Positions 44,768 to 56,352 of a DNA stretch of 64,000 bases are shown in pieces. Positions within the stretch are counted from its first letter, which is position 1; every line of letters begins with the position of its first letter. The notes beneath the pieces were generated by a model that saw nothing but the letters and a program-made list of their open reading frames with translations, was not told the DNA's origin and did not search any database. The stretch lies in NCBI GenBank assembly GCA_963691705.1, contig OY829542.1:58676427-58740426 (forward strand), written 5' to 3'. This DNA is from Viola odorata. Its lineage: Eukaryota > Streptophyta > Magnoliopsida > Malpighiales > Violaceae. The position numbers and the translations under genes are program-made.

Positions 44768-46158
44768 TAAAATTCTCAGTCAACCGCTCGCAAAATAAGC
44801 TCCGAAGAGTATACAAGTACGAGGATGTTCGACTGGTTTAATGAAGACTACTGCTACTGTTATATATATATAGTATATGATGTATCAATGCTGTGACCTC
44901 CTACCTTTTAAAAAACGATGATCGTTGACCAAAACATTTCTTAAAGAAAACAGAACAAAAGAAAGAACTGCACTATCATCATAAAAACGAAAAGGTGCCC
45001 AGCACGTTGTAGATTGTTGGAGAAGTCGTACTCTATGATTTTAAGTGTTATTTTATTTACATGAATATGATAAATTGTTGTAAAAATATGAACACGGCTG
45101 ATAAAATTAAGAAAAATGATATTACTTCTCGATAAAAATGAACTCTCTTACTCTCCCTCCGTTCTGAAATACCGGTTTTTTAAGATTACGTGTGAGATTC
45201 TCAAATGCTTGTCACTTTTTTCGCAATTTCAACATAATTATTACTGTGGCCAGATCTAAAAAAGATCAATAGAATTAGTAACTAGATAACAAATAATACT
45301 CCTTTTCAATAATAAAGTAAAATAACTGACATTCTCAATAAATTTTACTATTGTTTGCATTATAGCCAGTAAGGAATTTAGCTCCATCACTTCTAATTAG
45401 TGACACCCTGAAAATCGGTCAGGTTATAAAAACATAGCATGCCCAAATAGGAAAGATTGCAGATCTAGTAGTAAAAAAAAGATTGTTATAATTACAGCCA
45501 AAACCGAAACAGGAACAGGAACCGGAACCAGAACACTAGTGTAGAGGGTAACTGCAACTTGTCATACCCCAGTGTCATAATTTACGGCACGCCTAGTTCC
45601 TACAAGGGCAATCACATGTACCGGACAGAACTTTAAACAGAAAATGAGGCATACATCATATATAGCAGAACCAGTTTTGTGTGAAATCCCTACCCAAAAC
45701 TATATCAATAGCTCACAATTAAGAATCAATGGTAATCAGAAAGAAAAGGGATCAAGGGAACATAAAACATTGAGATTTATAAACCATAAAGTCCGAACAA
45801 TGAACTAATAACCCAAGAAAATAATAATGATTAAGACTAATGTAATACAAAACAGCTGGATCCCGTACAGCGCCATGCTCTCGAGCAGTTAAGCACATGA
45901 TTAGCCATACTTGAGACCAGAATCCACGGCATTATGGTTTCAATTTCTCTTCTCAATAACACACAACTATGACATTGGGGGGAAATATACAACTCAAAAA
46001 AATTTACCTGTTCTTGGCAGCTCCGCCTTATCACATGGTACAAGTTGCTCGCCTCAAAAGGATTTCGGCGGGGCACGCATTATGACATGAACGCAAGCAC
46101 AAACGTTACCTCCAGATACAGACACTGTACTCACGTAAAGGAATGCTAGACTCTTCTA
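44768..46158. other. Intergenic between peptide gene 3 and eIFiso4G
   Basis: Promoter side of peptide gene 3 with a TATATATATA run (44861-44872), and the 3' flank of eIFiso4G. CTCTCCCTCCGTTCTGAAAT at 45158 looks like one end of a Stowaway element without a clear partner. No gene is supported. Confidence 0.45.
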
Positions 46159-49100
46159 CTAAAACAAACTCTTGCAAGCCTCGACATCAGCTGCCTGTGA
46201 ATCTATTACAGTTCGGCCATTTGGACTGGAACTAATGGTCCTCAATGCTGCATCAAATACAGGTTTCTGGTACATGTCATCCTCCATCTTCTGAAGAACC
46301 TCTCTAACCACTTTGAAGTCCAATCCTCCCACCAAAACTAGTTTGCCAATAACTTCACCAAAATTATTTGGGGCTTTAGGCAAATCGATGCCAATATCAT
46401 CCAACATAGAAGCATACATGAGGCACCCAGTTCCTATATCCCTAGAAGTCAGGACTTTCCTTGTAAGAAAATATTCCAAAAGTCTAGCAACTGGTTCAAC
46501 AGCAGGTGGATTTGTTTCCAGTGCAACAGAGATGGCTTCTTTGACAACTTCAGGGTGGAAAGCCGGAGACTTAAGCTCCTCCACACACTGCAGTGCCTCG
46601 TCCAGCAGCAACACACTAAAATATTCCTTCAAAAGTGAGACTGTCTTTCTCTTAAGTTCATCAGGACTAATCCTTGCAGCTGGAGGAGTGGGCCTCTCTG
46701 AGACTGGAGGAACATGAGGCGTTGCTAAAGCTTTACTAGTGACAGGAACTTGAACAGGAGCCTCTGCAACAAATCCAAAATTGGAAGGACGAGGAGGGCC
46801 ACCACTTCCCTGCAGAAGAGCACTTTTTCCTTCTATAAACCCACTACTACCCTGAGGCAATAGCCTTGGGTTCAGAGAAGATGACTTGCCAAACATTTGT
46901 GATTGCGTGCGCTGTGCAGACGGCATGATTGGACCTTCACCTCTTGGCATTGAGCGGTTTCTGGGGAACTCCCAATTATCACCATCAATTCCAGGCATCC
47001 CCGGCATTCTCTTGTTACCTGGCATGCCAGGCATCATACCCCCAGTTCCAGGTCTAGGGTAGCCTCCAGGACCAGTAGTTCCTGGAGCATGAGAAATAAC
47101 ACCACGGTTATTTCTAATGCTCGCGGTAGCACCTGGACGCAACCCAAGTGTTTTTTCTGCCTCAGAATGTATCTCAGTGATAGTTTTAGCCTTAACCTAC
47201 AGCCACAAGTGTATGCACAAATCAAACAAATTCTGCTACTAGCTACCAAATAAAAATTGATGGCAACAAAATCTACCTCCTCACGCCTAGGAACCCAGTT
47301 GTTTGCTCGGAGATCAAGAATATCACGCATCATGAACCTTAGCCGAGGAGCCAGCTGAGGATTTGATGCCAACTCCTTCAAGCGACTAAAGTAAATGTCA
47401 TTGATCCGTCTCGATTTCGGGCTCTCATCAAGCTGCTTACCACTGGTGCTAAAGAATTGACAAATGGCCTCAACATTCTCTTCAGCAGGACAAAGTTTAT
47501 TGTCAGCTCCTAAAAGTTCCTGTTCCACATAGTAACAATGAGCAATCCTGGAAAACAACATCAACTCTATCTCAAACTTCAATCTGAAAAGTAGCCATGA
47601 ACTTAATGTTACCTGGACAATATGATGGACTATCTTTTCAGGAACCATCCTCTGCTTTAAAAGCTCTCCAATCAAACGGATATTTCCTAGTGTGCGAAGT
47701 TTGAGCATTCTTTCCTTATCCCTGCGCTCAAGCTCTTGTTCCGGGGCTGTCATCCGTCTTAGTTCCTCCCTTAACTCTTCAGCACCCTCAAAAGCCTCCT
47801 GACAGTTATTCAAGAGGACTCGCTTAAATGTGATTTCTTTACCACCAGGTTCCTCTGAAGGGAATGGAGGAAGCTTTTCATTAAGATCAGAACACAGCTG
47901 TGCATACATAGGGCAGAAAGTTGGCTCCAGAACAGCCTTGTCAAATATAAGAGATATCACACCCTGTATGGAAAAACAAGCATTAGTTCAACAGTTCAAC
48001 TAAGTCACGCAATAATCTACAAAAAGAAATATATAAAATACAAATTTTCACCGTTAAAATGTCAGCAGATGTGATGCCCGAGTCAATAAGCTGACCCTTG
48101 AGTAGATCAAACTTCTCGGGGGTAAGCTTATTCAGTATGCTGCCCAATAAGAGTAAAATTCAGTACACTACACTAAGACTATTCTATGATTTAAGGCATC
48201 TAATCAAACCAGTGTTCAAACAATTGACACATCCACTAAGCATCTGATAATTCAAAGTTGACCAACCACCTGGAAAAGTGCGACCGGTACAGAGCAAGGC
48301 CTTTGTGTATCACTTCTGCAAGTGGTAACTAGGTACAATAGCTTTTATCATGCTTGAAAAAAATGTATGAAATGTACAGACATTAAGACCAAATCTTATT
48401 AAACTTGATGCCTTAAATTTCAAGGTCATCAAACATTTCTGGGACTACCCTGCAGATTTCAGGCCTTCTAGGAGTATTGTAATTAAACTGTTATCCAATC
48501 CACCCTTCTAATAAGAAGAACATCAGTTTGGCCGGCAAATTATGTTCTGAAGTCTCTACTTTCATGGGCTAATAATGAGGCAATAGCACGCAGATGATGC
48601 AGAAATAATTTCAATACAATTATAGATTACCCTTTCACTGTCTTCAACACACGCTCCTTATCTGAAAGAGTGCCCCTTCTGGCAGACCATGGCACCTCAG
48701 CCTTGACCAAAGCAGGAGCAGATCCCCCCTGATTCAAGAGATAATATTGAAGAGTCAAAACCAAAGCAGAAAAAAAAAGACCAGAATACACAACAATAGC
48801 ATTGCAACACATTTTAAGCCTCCAAATGTAGAACGGCTATTAGGCCAAGGCTTTATGTGACACTCCAGCATTGATTACCATTATCAACAAAAATCATCAG
48901 AGTTTTGTTGTGCCAGTCACTGGACTAATCACCAATAGTTGCTAGAATAATGTCAATAGTCAGACCACACAACTATAGAGGCAAAGAAAAGAGCTGCATC
49001 TCAACACAAAGCAATAAAAAAATGGCAAAGCCATGATAAAGGCAGAAAATCAACAAGAGGGAAGAACGGATACCGCTTGATTAGAAGTGATTTGTGTTCG

Positions 49101-51152
49101 AGAAAACTGGGAATTGAGTTGCTCTTGACGATTAAATTGATTTGCTTCTGGCTGTCGGGAGTCATATCGTCCACCAACATCTCTTTCACGAATAGAATCC
49201 CAAGACCTCTCTTCTGCAGGGGAAGAAAATTGAGCAGCTCGGCCACGCCAGTCACGATTGTCAGGTTCAGAATAACGAGCCTGAGGTTGATTTGGTGGCT
49301 GAAAACAAAATATGCCATTAACAATTGTAAAATTTGACAATACAAATTCAGTCAATACGCACCTCATCTGTGCAACTAGCATAAAATACAATAAACTTTT
49401 AATTACTGAAAACCTCTACACATTCTCCCAATCAAAGTAGAACAAAAACTCACATTGCTTTCACCACGACTCCAGCTTGGTTCTTCACCAAAGAGCTCAG
49501 CGTCAATTTCTTGTTTAACTTTTAAGATCTCATCAGAGATTACAGAAGCCTACCAGGATGACCATAATCATACAAGAACGTTAAGAATCAATAATTTAAA
49601 AGAACACAGAAACAAAAACATGAAGATGCAAGTTACAATGCAAGTAATCCACATCCAATATATCACAACATCATAACGGGTTTAGACAATTTACGTTAAA
49701 CCAAATTACACAAATGAGTGATAATGCAAAAGTAAATCACAAGGATAGAAACTTAAGGCTACAACAAGATAAAACTTTGGTAAAATAGGACAAAAGCGAA
49801 TATTCACAGTGGTTTCTAATACTTGAAGCCAAACAATTGCAGCAAAAATCAACATACATGAACTATGAATGACAATTCCATCTTGAAAATCAATATCAAT
49901 GATCAGCAACTCCTAGTGCATATATTTAAACATATTACCTCTCTCAGCTGTAACAGCTGATCTCTGGTGTACCACACACGCTCCTGACCCTCAAATCGCA
50001 AGTCTCCAGCCTATAACAACAAAAAGGAGTTTTAAGAGAATATCTTAATTGGACAAGATAAATATCCCCTGCACAAGTAAGACCCTGTCCCCTGGGGTAC
50101 AAGAGAACTGCTAATGAGTATGTCAAATATTTAAAGAACACTTACAAGTCAGGGGAACCTGATTTCTTGAACACTTAAAACTCATCACCTCAATAACATA
50201 TGGAAAAAGTACACTTCAACTCCTAAAATTCATTCTCAGTGTATTTTACCATCTTCAGTCAGGAGGATTGACAATTGAGACCCCTACTGATACGTTGCCA
50301 ATTACTAAACTGCCAACTATCTAGCATAAATATCTAGTAGAATGCCTGTAAAATGCTGAGTGACAAATTTGTAGAAAAGATTTTAGTAGAATGATTCCGT
50401 TATATTGCCTCATACAATTTAAAATGTCAGTAGGTCCTTTATGGGCAATCAGGGACTCCCTACATGCCCACCTAAAGCCTGCTTATTGCTATTTGTCCAT
50501 ATTTACAGCAAGGTACACATCTTAAGTGCCCCACCAAGAATTAGGACAGATGAAATTCCCATCCAACTTCATAATATAAAAGCCTATTATCATCACAAGA
50601 TCACTACTTGCAGTAAGATTGTGAATGATTTAAAACCAACAAAATAAAAAGAATTAAGCAGCATTAAATCCTTAACATAGCAATAGCAAGTTTGGTCTTT
50701 TCATTTTAGCATAAAAATACGAATTTCAGCAGAACATTAATCCATGGAAGCACACAATAAAACTAAATACAACTAACAACGAGCAGATATAGATGAAACA
50801 ACCCAGCCAACCCCAGATCCAAATTATTCAAAAAACCAAAAAAAACGCAAACTTGGGACGTTCATCAATAATATCAATCAAAACCCATTAAGACTGATGC
50901 GTGAGGATCAAGACGACCACGGGAATAAGGTAAAAAAGGTACAGATCCAAATATGGGCAATGATTGGAAAACCTTGAAAGAAGAACCAGGACGCAAGGAA
51001 GGAAGATCGGCAAAGGCAATAGAAGAAGCTGCTGCTGATGATGAAATAGAGGAAGAAGAGACGGAAGACTGCTCCAAACGAGGATTGAAGAGTCTGCTCC
51101 CTCGACCACCACCAGGTCTCAAGCTCAACACCGTCTGATCACCTTGCTGCAT
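46159..51152 (-). CDS. EIF(ISO)4G: Eukaryotic translation initiation factor iso-4G (eIFiso4G), intact copy
   Basis: Nine exons on the minus strand: 51152-50973, 50010-49939, 49549-49454, 49298-49074, 48728-48631, 48139-48052, 47963-47613, 47519-47277, 47196-46159. They join to 2391 bp, 796 residues, without a break. eIFiso4G is the plant-specific scaffold of the cap-binding complex, joining eIFiso4E, eIF4A and eIF3 on mRNA. The start [15 protein letters not shown] is diagnostic. The 4E-binding site YTRDQLL (Y-x4-L-phi) is in exon 2. MIF4G (about residues 205-440) spans exons 5-8, with [18 protein letters not shown] and [21 protein letters not shown] Gly/Pro/Met-rich linker follows. MA3 (about residues 625-790) is at the C-terminus with [18 protein letters not shown]. 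The residue before the 4E-site tyrosine is Trp here but Arg in the partial copy at 63.7 kb. Confidence 0.93.
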
Positions 51153-51850
51153 ACCTCGATCTTTCACTCTGAGATAGGTAAAATCACCACCGTCCAATAG
51201 AAAGAAGAACAAAACCCAGAACAGAAAACAAAGGAGATGATACACCTTTGAGTTCCTTTCTTTTTTCTTGTCTATGTATAGATTCAGCTATAAAATATAT
51301 ATGAAAAAAAAAAGTATATGAATTTGTGTTTTTATTGGGTTTTCTCTCTCTTCCGCAGAGCAAAGAAGAGGAGATGGATAATATGAGAGGAGAGGAGAGG
51401 AGAGGAGAGGAAGAATGGGCAAACCCTTCTTTGCTTCTCTCTTTTGCCTGCCTGAGCCGGAGTTGCGCATGCAATTACGTCACTGTCCTTGGACATGTGC
51501 GTTGGGATTCTTGATTTTAGACTCCATGGATAAAGGGTATTTTTGTCAAATGCCTTTCACCTCATTTTGCGCATGTGTGTGTAATTTATACTACGTGGGT
51601 CCGGTGCTCGGAAATACAACAAGATCAGAAGTTGTAATTCGTCCATTGATTCATTCGGGATGTTCGGTGGCCCCATATCCGCCCCGGCACTCCCCGCCCG
51701 ATAGGGGGAAGGGATTTCCTCGGTTTGATTGGGGACTTTCCACCCCGGTTTGACCGGAGAACCAACGGGGATGGGGATGGTTATGCCCGTCTCGTCCCTG
51801 TCTCCGCTCCCGTCCTCGTACCCGTCATAGTATTACTTACAAAAATACTA

Positions 51851-51969
51851 CTCTCTTCGGTTTTTAATAAATGACTTTCTGAAACAGTATAAAGTAAATA
51901 TCAAAAAATCAAGTAAAGTATACAGTAGTATTTAGTAGAAAAACATCATTTATTAAAAATCAGAGAGAG
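51851..51969. mobile_element. Stowaway-like MITE
   Basis: TA on both sides. Ends CTCTCTTCGGTTTTTAATAA and ATTTATTAAAAATCAGAGAG are inverted repeats over about 28 bp. Total about 119 bp. Confidence 0.75.
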
Positions 51970-52226
51970 TATTATATATATAATAATGAAAAATAATAAT
52001 ATTTTTTAGTAAAAAATAGATATTTTTTAGTAAGGAGGATATTATATTATCGTAATAATTATATTATCAATTAACTATACACATAAATTTAAACCATTAG
52101 TTATTAAAAATACCGTACATATTAGTAATATTACACCTAATCATTATTTTAATATATGATATTATTATCGTGGACATACGTTCACTATTCAATATTTTAC
52201 TTAATAAGAAGAAATTATGTATTATA

Positions 52227-52353
52227 TTCCTTCCGGGGTTTATTATATGACGTTTTAGGATTTATTTTTACTGTTCATTTTACTTGTATTTTTAGTATTA
52301 AACCTGCTGAATATTGGGATGCGAGAAAATCATATAATAAACCCCGGATGGAG
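52227..52353. mobile_element. Stowaway-like MITE
   Basis: Ends TTCCTTCCGGGGTTTATTAT and ATAATAAACCCCGGATGGAG pair as inverted repeats, with TA on both sides. About 127 bp. An open stretch overlaps it but is chance. Confidence 0.75.
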
Positions 52354-53376
52354 TAATAAAAAAGAATCATAATCATAAAGTGAGTAATTGCATATTAAAT
52401 GATAATAAAAATAACCAAACTAGTATAATTAATTTGAAGAAAGAAAAAGAAATCAGGGGCGGTAAATCTTTGTTCCCGCTCCGTTAACTACCGGGGCGGA
52501 GAATCCCAACCCCGCTCGAGAACGGGGGATGAGAATGGGGACGGGGATAGAAATACCCGAGAACCCCGCCTCGTTAATATTCCTAAATGGGACTAAATTC
52601 GAGTATACTTATTCAGCGACTCGTTTAATAAATAAATGAGTTAACTGAAGCCTCCTAATATGAGTCATACCAAGTTTGGTTTTTTGATAAGCCTAGCATG
52701 AGCATAAGACTCGGCTCATTTGCAGCCGTGTAATCGGATATCAATTTCCATGTAACTGGAGCATGTTTGTATTATAAAAAAAAATAGTTTTCTAGACGAT
52801 TATTTTAACTAATAAGGATTAAACATGACAATTAATAAAATACATGTAGTAATATTTTCAACATTCATTAGTAGTATAAAACTAAAACGAAATGAAAAAT
52901 TAAAAGTACAAAGATCATAAAGTGGATGAAAGCCAAATTCTTATTTTTTATACTTTCTATTTTGTTTAGTCTTAATTCATCTCTTTAAATTCGTTATAAT
53001 TTCAAAATTTAATTTCATTTTAGTTTCAATTATATATCTTATTTAAATTTTAAACAATTTTATTGTTTAATCTTCTAAAGATAGCTTTCCTGCACTTATG
53101 GGTGTGAATTAGGCTGGCAAAAAAGAGTTCGGCTCACCATATTATATATAAAAAATTCAAAAAAACAACAGGGACGAAAAAAACAGTGAAAGAAAAATGT
53201 AGTACTAAAATTGACTGAACGAGGAAAAACTAAAAAGAGACCCAGCCCATGGTTGAGTATCTTTCCAGAAAAAAGAAAATATTCGGATAAGAGCTTCTTC
53301 CGCTTCTGCTGTCTGTGCTCTCACCAGTCAGTCATCGCTGCTCAAAAGCCAAGCAGGGAGAGCGCAGACGGAAGCC

Positions 53377-53795
53377 ATGGCTGCAAATGGCGTCGCCACT
53401 ACTAGCAGCAGCTTACACTTAAATCCTATTCTATCAAGACCCACAAACAAAATTACTCCCTTCTGTCAACTCCCTCTTGCTTCTCTTGATTCCAGCCTCT
53501 TCGGCCTTCGCTTGAATTACCCCACGTCCCTCTCCAAACCCAAATCCCTCTTCTCCCTCTCCTGCACCCCCCCTTCCTTCGTCACCGCCCGCTATGGAGG
53601 ACCGCGACCTTCCGGAAATCAACGGCGCTCTCGGAAAAATGAACCTGACGATGAAAGTACCTTTAATATTTCTAGCATTAGGTATTTGAATTTGCCTGTT
53701 TAGGTGGGTGTGATATGAATTTAGTTTGACGCGTGTGATGATGGGTGTTGCAGGTCACCTGTGGTTAGACTTCTTGATGAACAGCAAAACATGGT
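53377..53795 (+). pseudogene. Plastid translation initiation factor IF-3, 5' part only
   Basis: Exon 1 (53377-53681) encodes a Ser/Thr/Pro-rich plastid transit peptide and ends with the start of the IF-3 N-domain (STFNISSIR). After a GT-AG intron, exon 2 from 53754 continues SPVVRLLDEQQNM, as in plastid IF-3 proteins. At about 53795 the sequence switches to an antisense piece of the secreted-peptide gene and the frame soon stops. IF-3 keeps 30S subunits free and checks start codons in plastid translation. Here the core is missing. The rest may lie beyond 64 kb, in which case the duplicated block was inserted into the gene. Confidence 0.8.
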
Positions 53796-54100
53796 TTTTA
53801 TGAAGGGTGGTCGGCGCGACATCTCCTTCTAATTTCTCACTGGCCGGAGATGCGCAAGTTTTGCGTGAAAATTGAGTCAGTAGCAGGAGGACAATTAGGA
53901 GCAAGAAAGCACATACACTTCCCTTAGAGTGCATCATCAACATTAAAATTCTCAGTCAACCGCGCGCAAAATAAGCTCGGAAGAGTATATAAGTACGAGG
54001 GTGTTCGACTGGTTTAATGAAGACTGCTGCTACTATAATATATATAGTATATGTATGATGTATTAATGCTGTGACCTCGTACCTTTTAAAAAACGAAGAT
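53796..54100 (-). pseudogene. Truncated copy of secreted peptide gene 3
   Basis: Nearly the same as 44628-44930: the first ~45 codons (MLMMHSKGSVCAFLLLIVLL, signal peptide, then CASPASEKLEGDVAPTTLH) and the 5' flank with its TATATATA run. The copy stops at the IF-3 junction (53795), so the conserved basic segment and tail are lost. Its other side joins at about 54100 to sequence downstream of eIFiso4G (like 46045), with about 1.1 kb of the original spacer missing. Confidence 0.8.
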
Positions 54101-54184
54101 CGCATCAAAAGGATTTTGACAGGGCAGGGCATTATGACGTTTCCTCCAGATACAGACACTGTAGTACTCACGAAAAGGAATGCT

Positions 54185-56352
54185 AGACTCTTCTACTAAA
54201 ACAAACTCTTGCAAGCCTCGACATCAGCTGCCTGTGAATCTATTACAGTTCCGCCATTTGGACTAGAACTAATGGTCCTCAATGCTGCATCAAATACAGG
54301 TTTCTGGTACATGTTATACTCCATCTTCTGAAGAACCTCTCTCACCACTTTGAAGTCCAATCCTCCCACCAAAACTAGTTTGCCAATAACTTCACCAAAA
54401 TTATTTGGGGCTTTAGGCAAATCGATGCCAATATCATCCAACATAGCAGCATACATGAGGCACCCAGTTTCTATATCCCTAGAAGTAAGGACTTTCCTTG
54501 TAAGCAAATATTCCAAAAGTCTAGCAACTGGTTCAACCGCAGGTGGATTTGTTTCCAGTGCAACAGAGAAGGCTTCTTTGACAACTTCAGGATGGAAAGC
54601 CGGAGACTCAAGCTCCTCCACACACTGCAGTGCCTCGTCCAGCAGCAACACATTGAAATATTCCTTCAAAAGTGAGTCTGTCTTTCTCTAAAGTTCATCA
54701 GGACTAATCCTTGCAGCTGGAGGCGTGGGCCTCTCTGAAACTGGAGGAACATGAGGCGTTGCTAAGGTTTTACTAGAGACAGGAACTTGAACAGGAGGCT
54801 CTGCAACAAATACAAAATTGGAAGGATGAGAAGGGCCACCACTTCCCTGCAGAAGAGCACTTTTTCCTTCTATAAACCCACTACTACCCTGAGGCAGTAG
54901 CCTTGGGTTCAGAGAAGATGGCTTGCCAAACATTTGTGATTGGGCGGGCTGTGCAGACGGCATGATTGGACCTTCACCTCTTGGCATTGAGCGGTTTCTG
55001 GGCAACTCCCAATTATCACCATCAATTCCAGTCATCCCCAGCATTCTCCTGTTGCCTGGCATGCCAGGCATCATACCCCCAGTTCCAGGACTAGGGTAGC
55101 CTCCAGGACCAGTAGTCCCTCGAGCGTGAGAAATAACACCACGGTTATTTCTAATGCTCGCAGTAGCACCTGGACGCAACCCAAGTGTTTTTTCTGCCTC
55201 AGAATGTATCTCAGTGATAGTATTAGCCTTCACCTACAGCCACAAGTCTATGCACAAATCAAACAAATTCTGCTACTAGCTACCAAAAAAAATTGATGGC
55301 AACAAAACCTACCTCCTCAAGCCTGGGAACCCAGTTGTTTGCTCGGAGATCAAGAATATCACGCATCATGAACCTTAGCCGAGGAGCCAGCTGAGGATTT
55401 GATGCCAACTCCTTCAAGCGACTAAAGTAAATGTCATTAATCCGTCTCGATTTCGGGCTCTCATCAAGCTGCTTACCACTGGTGTTAAAGAATTGACAAA
55501 TGGCCTCAACATTCTCTTCAGCAGGACAAAGTTTATTGTCAGCTCCTAAAAGTTCCTGTTCCACATAGTAACAATGAGCAATCCTGGAAAACAACATCAA
55601 CTATATCTCAAACTTCAATCTGAAAAGTAGCCATGAACTTAATGTTACCTGGACAATATGATGGACTATCTTTTCAGGAACCATCCTCTGCTTTAAAAGT
55701 TCTCCAATCAAACGGATATTTCCTAGTTTGCGAAGTTTGAGCATTCTTTCCTTATCCCTGCGCTCAAGCTCTTGTTCCGGGGCTGTCATCCGTCTTAGTT
55801 CCTCCCTTAACTCTTCAGCACCCTCAAAAGCCTGCTGACAGTTATTCAAGAGGACTCGCTTAACTGTGATTTCTTTCCCACCAGGTTCCTGTGAGGGGAA
55901 TGGAGGAAGCTTTTCATTAAGATCAGAAAACAGCTGTGCATACATAGGGCAGAAAGTTGGCTCCAGAACAGCCTTGTCAATTATAAGAGATATCACACCC
56001 TGTATGGAAAAACAAGCATTAGTTCAACAGTTCAACAAAGTCACGCAATAATCTACAAAAAGAAATATATAGAATACAATTTTTCACCATTAAAATGTCA
56101 GCAGATGTGATTCCCGAGTCAATAAGCTGACCCTTTAGTAGATCAAAGTTCTCGGGGGTAAGCTTATTCAGTATGCTGCACAACAAGAGTAAAATTCAGT
56201 ACACTACACTAAGATTATTCTATGATTTAAGGCATCTAATCAAACCAGGGTTCAAACAATTGACACATCCATTAAGTATCTGATAATTCAAAGTTGGCCA
56301 ACCACCTGGAAAAGTGCGAGCAGTACAGAGAAAGGCCTTTGTGTATCACTTC
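54185..56352 (-). pseudogene. eIFiso4G partial copy 2 (exons 6-9)
   Basis: Exons matching the intact gene lie at 56175-56088 (6), 55999-55649 (7), 55555-55313 (8) and 55233-54196 (9), each with the same length and splice sites as the original. Exon 9 has a TAG at 54688-54690 in place of the Lys of DELKRK, which cuts off the MA3 domain. The copy starts inside intron 5 at about 56352 and joins there to part of exon 9 of copy 3. Exons 1-5 are absent. It covers most of MIF4G and MA3 but has no start or promoter. Confidence 0.9.

Larger units (their letters stand above)
51153..53376. other. Intergenic: eIFiso4G promoter, GC-rich inverted repeat and MITEs
   Basis: The eIFiso4G 5' flank holds an AGAGG tandem run (51390-51412). 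Two GC-rich segments, 51650-51835 and 52455-52590, are rich in GGGGATGGGGA/CCCCG and face each other, enclosing two Stowaway MITEs. Near 53085-53160 there is a copy of a spacer repeat also found at 58070-58150 and 59830-59910. No gene is seen. Confidence 0.5.

Noticed and set aside
46313..46717. 134-codon plus frame opposite eIFiso4G exon 9 (also 54350-54691)
   Set aside because: Antisense of the MA3 coding region; repeated only because the gene is copied.
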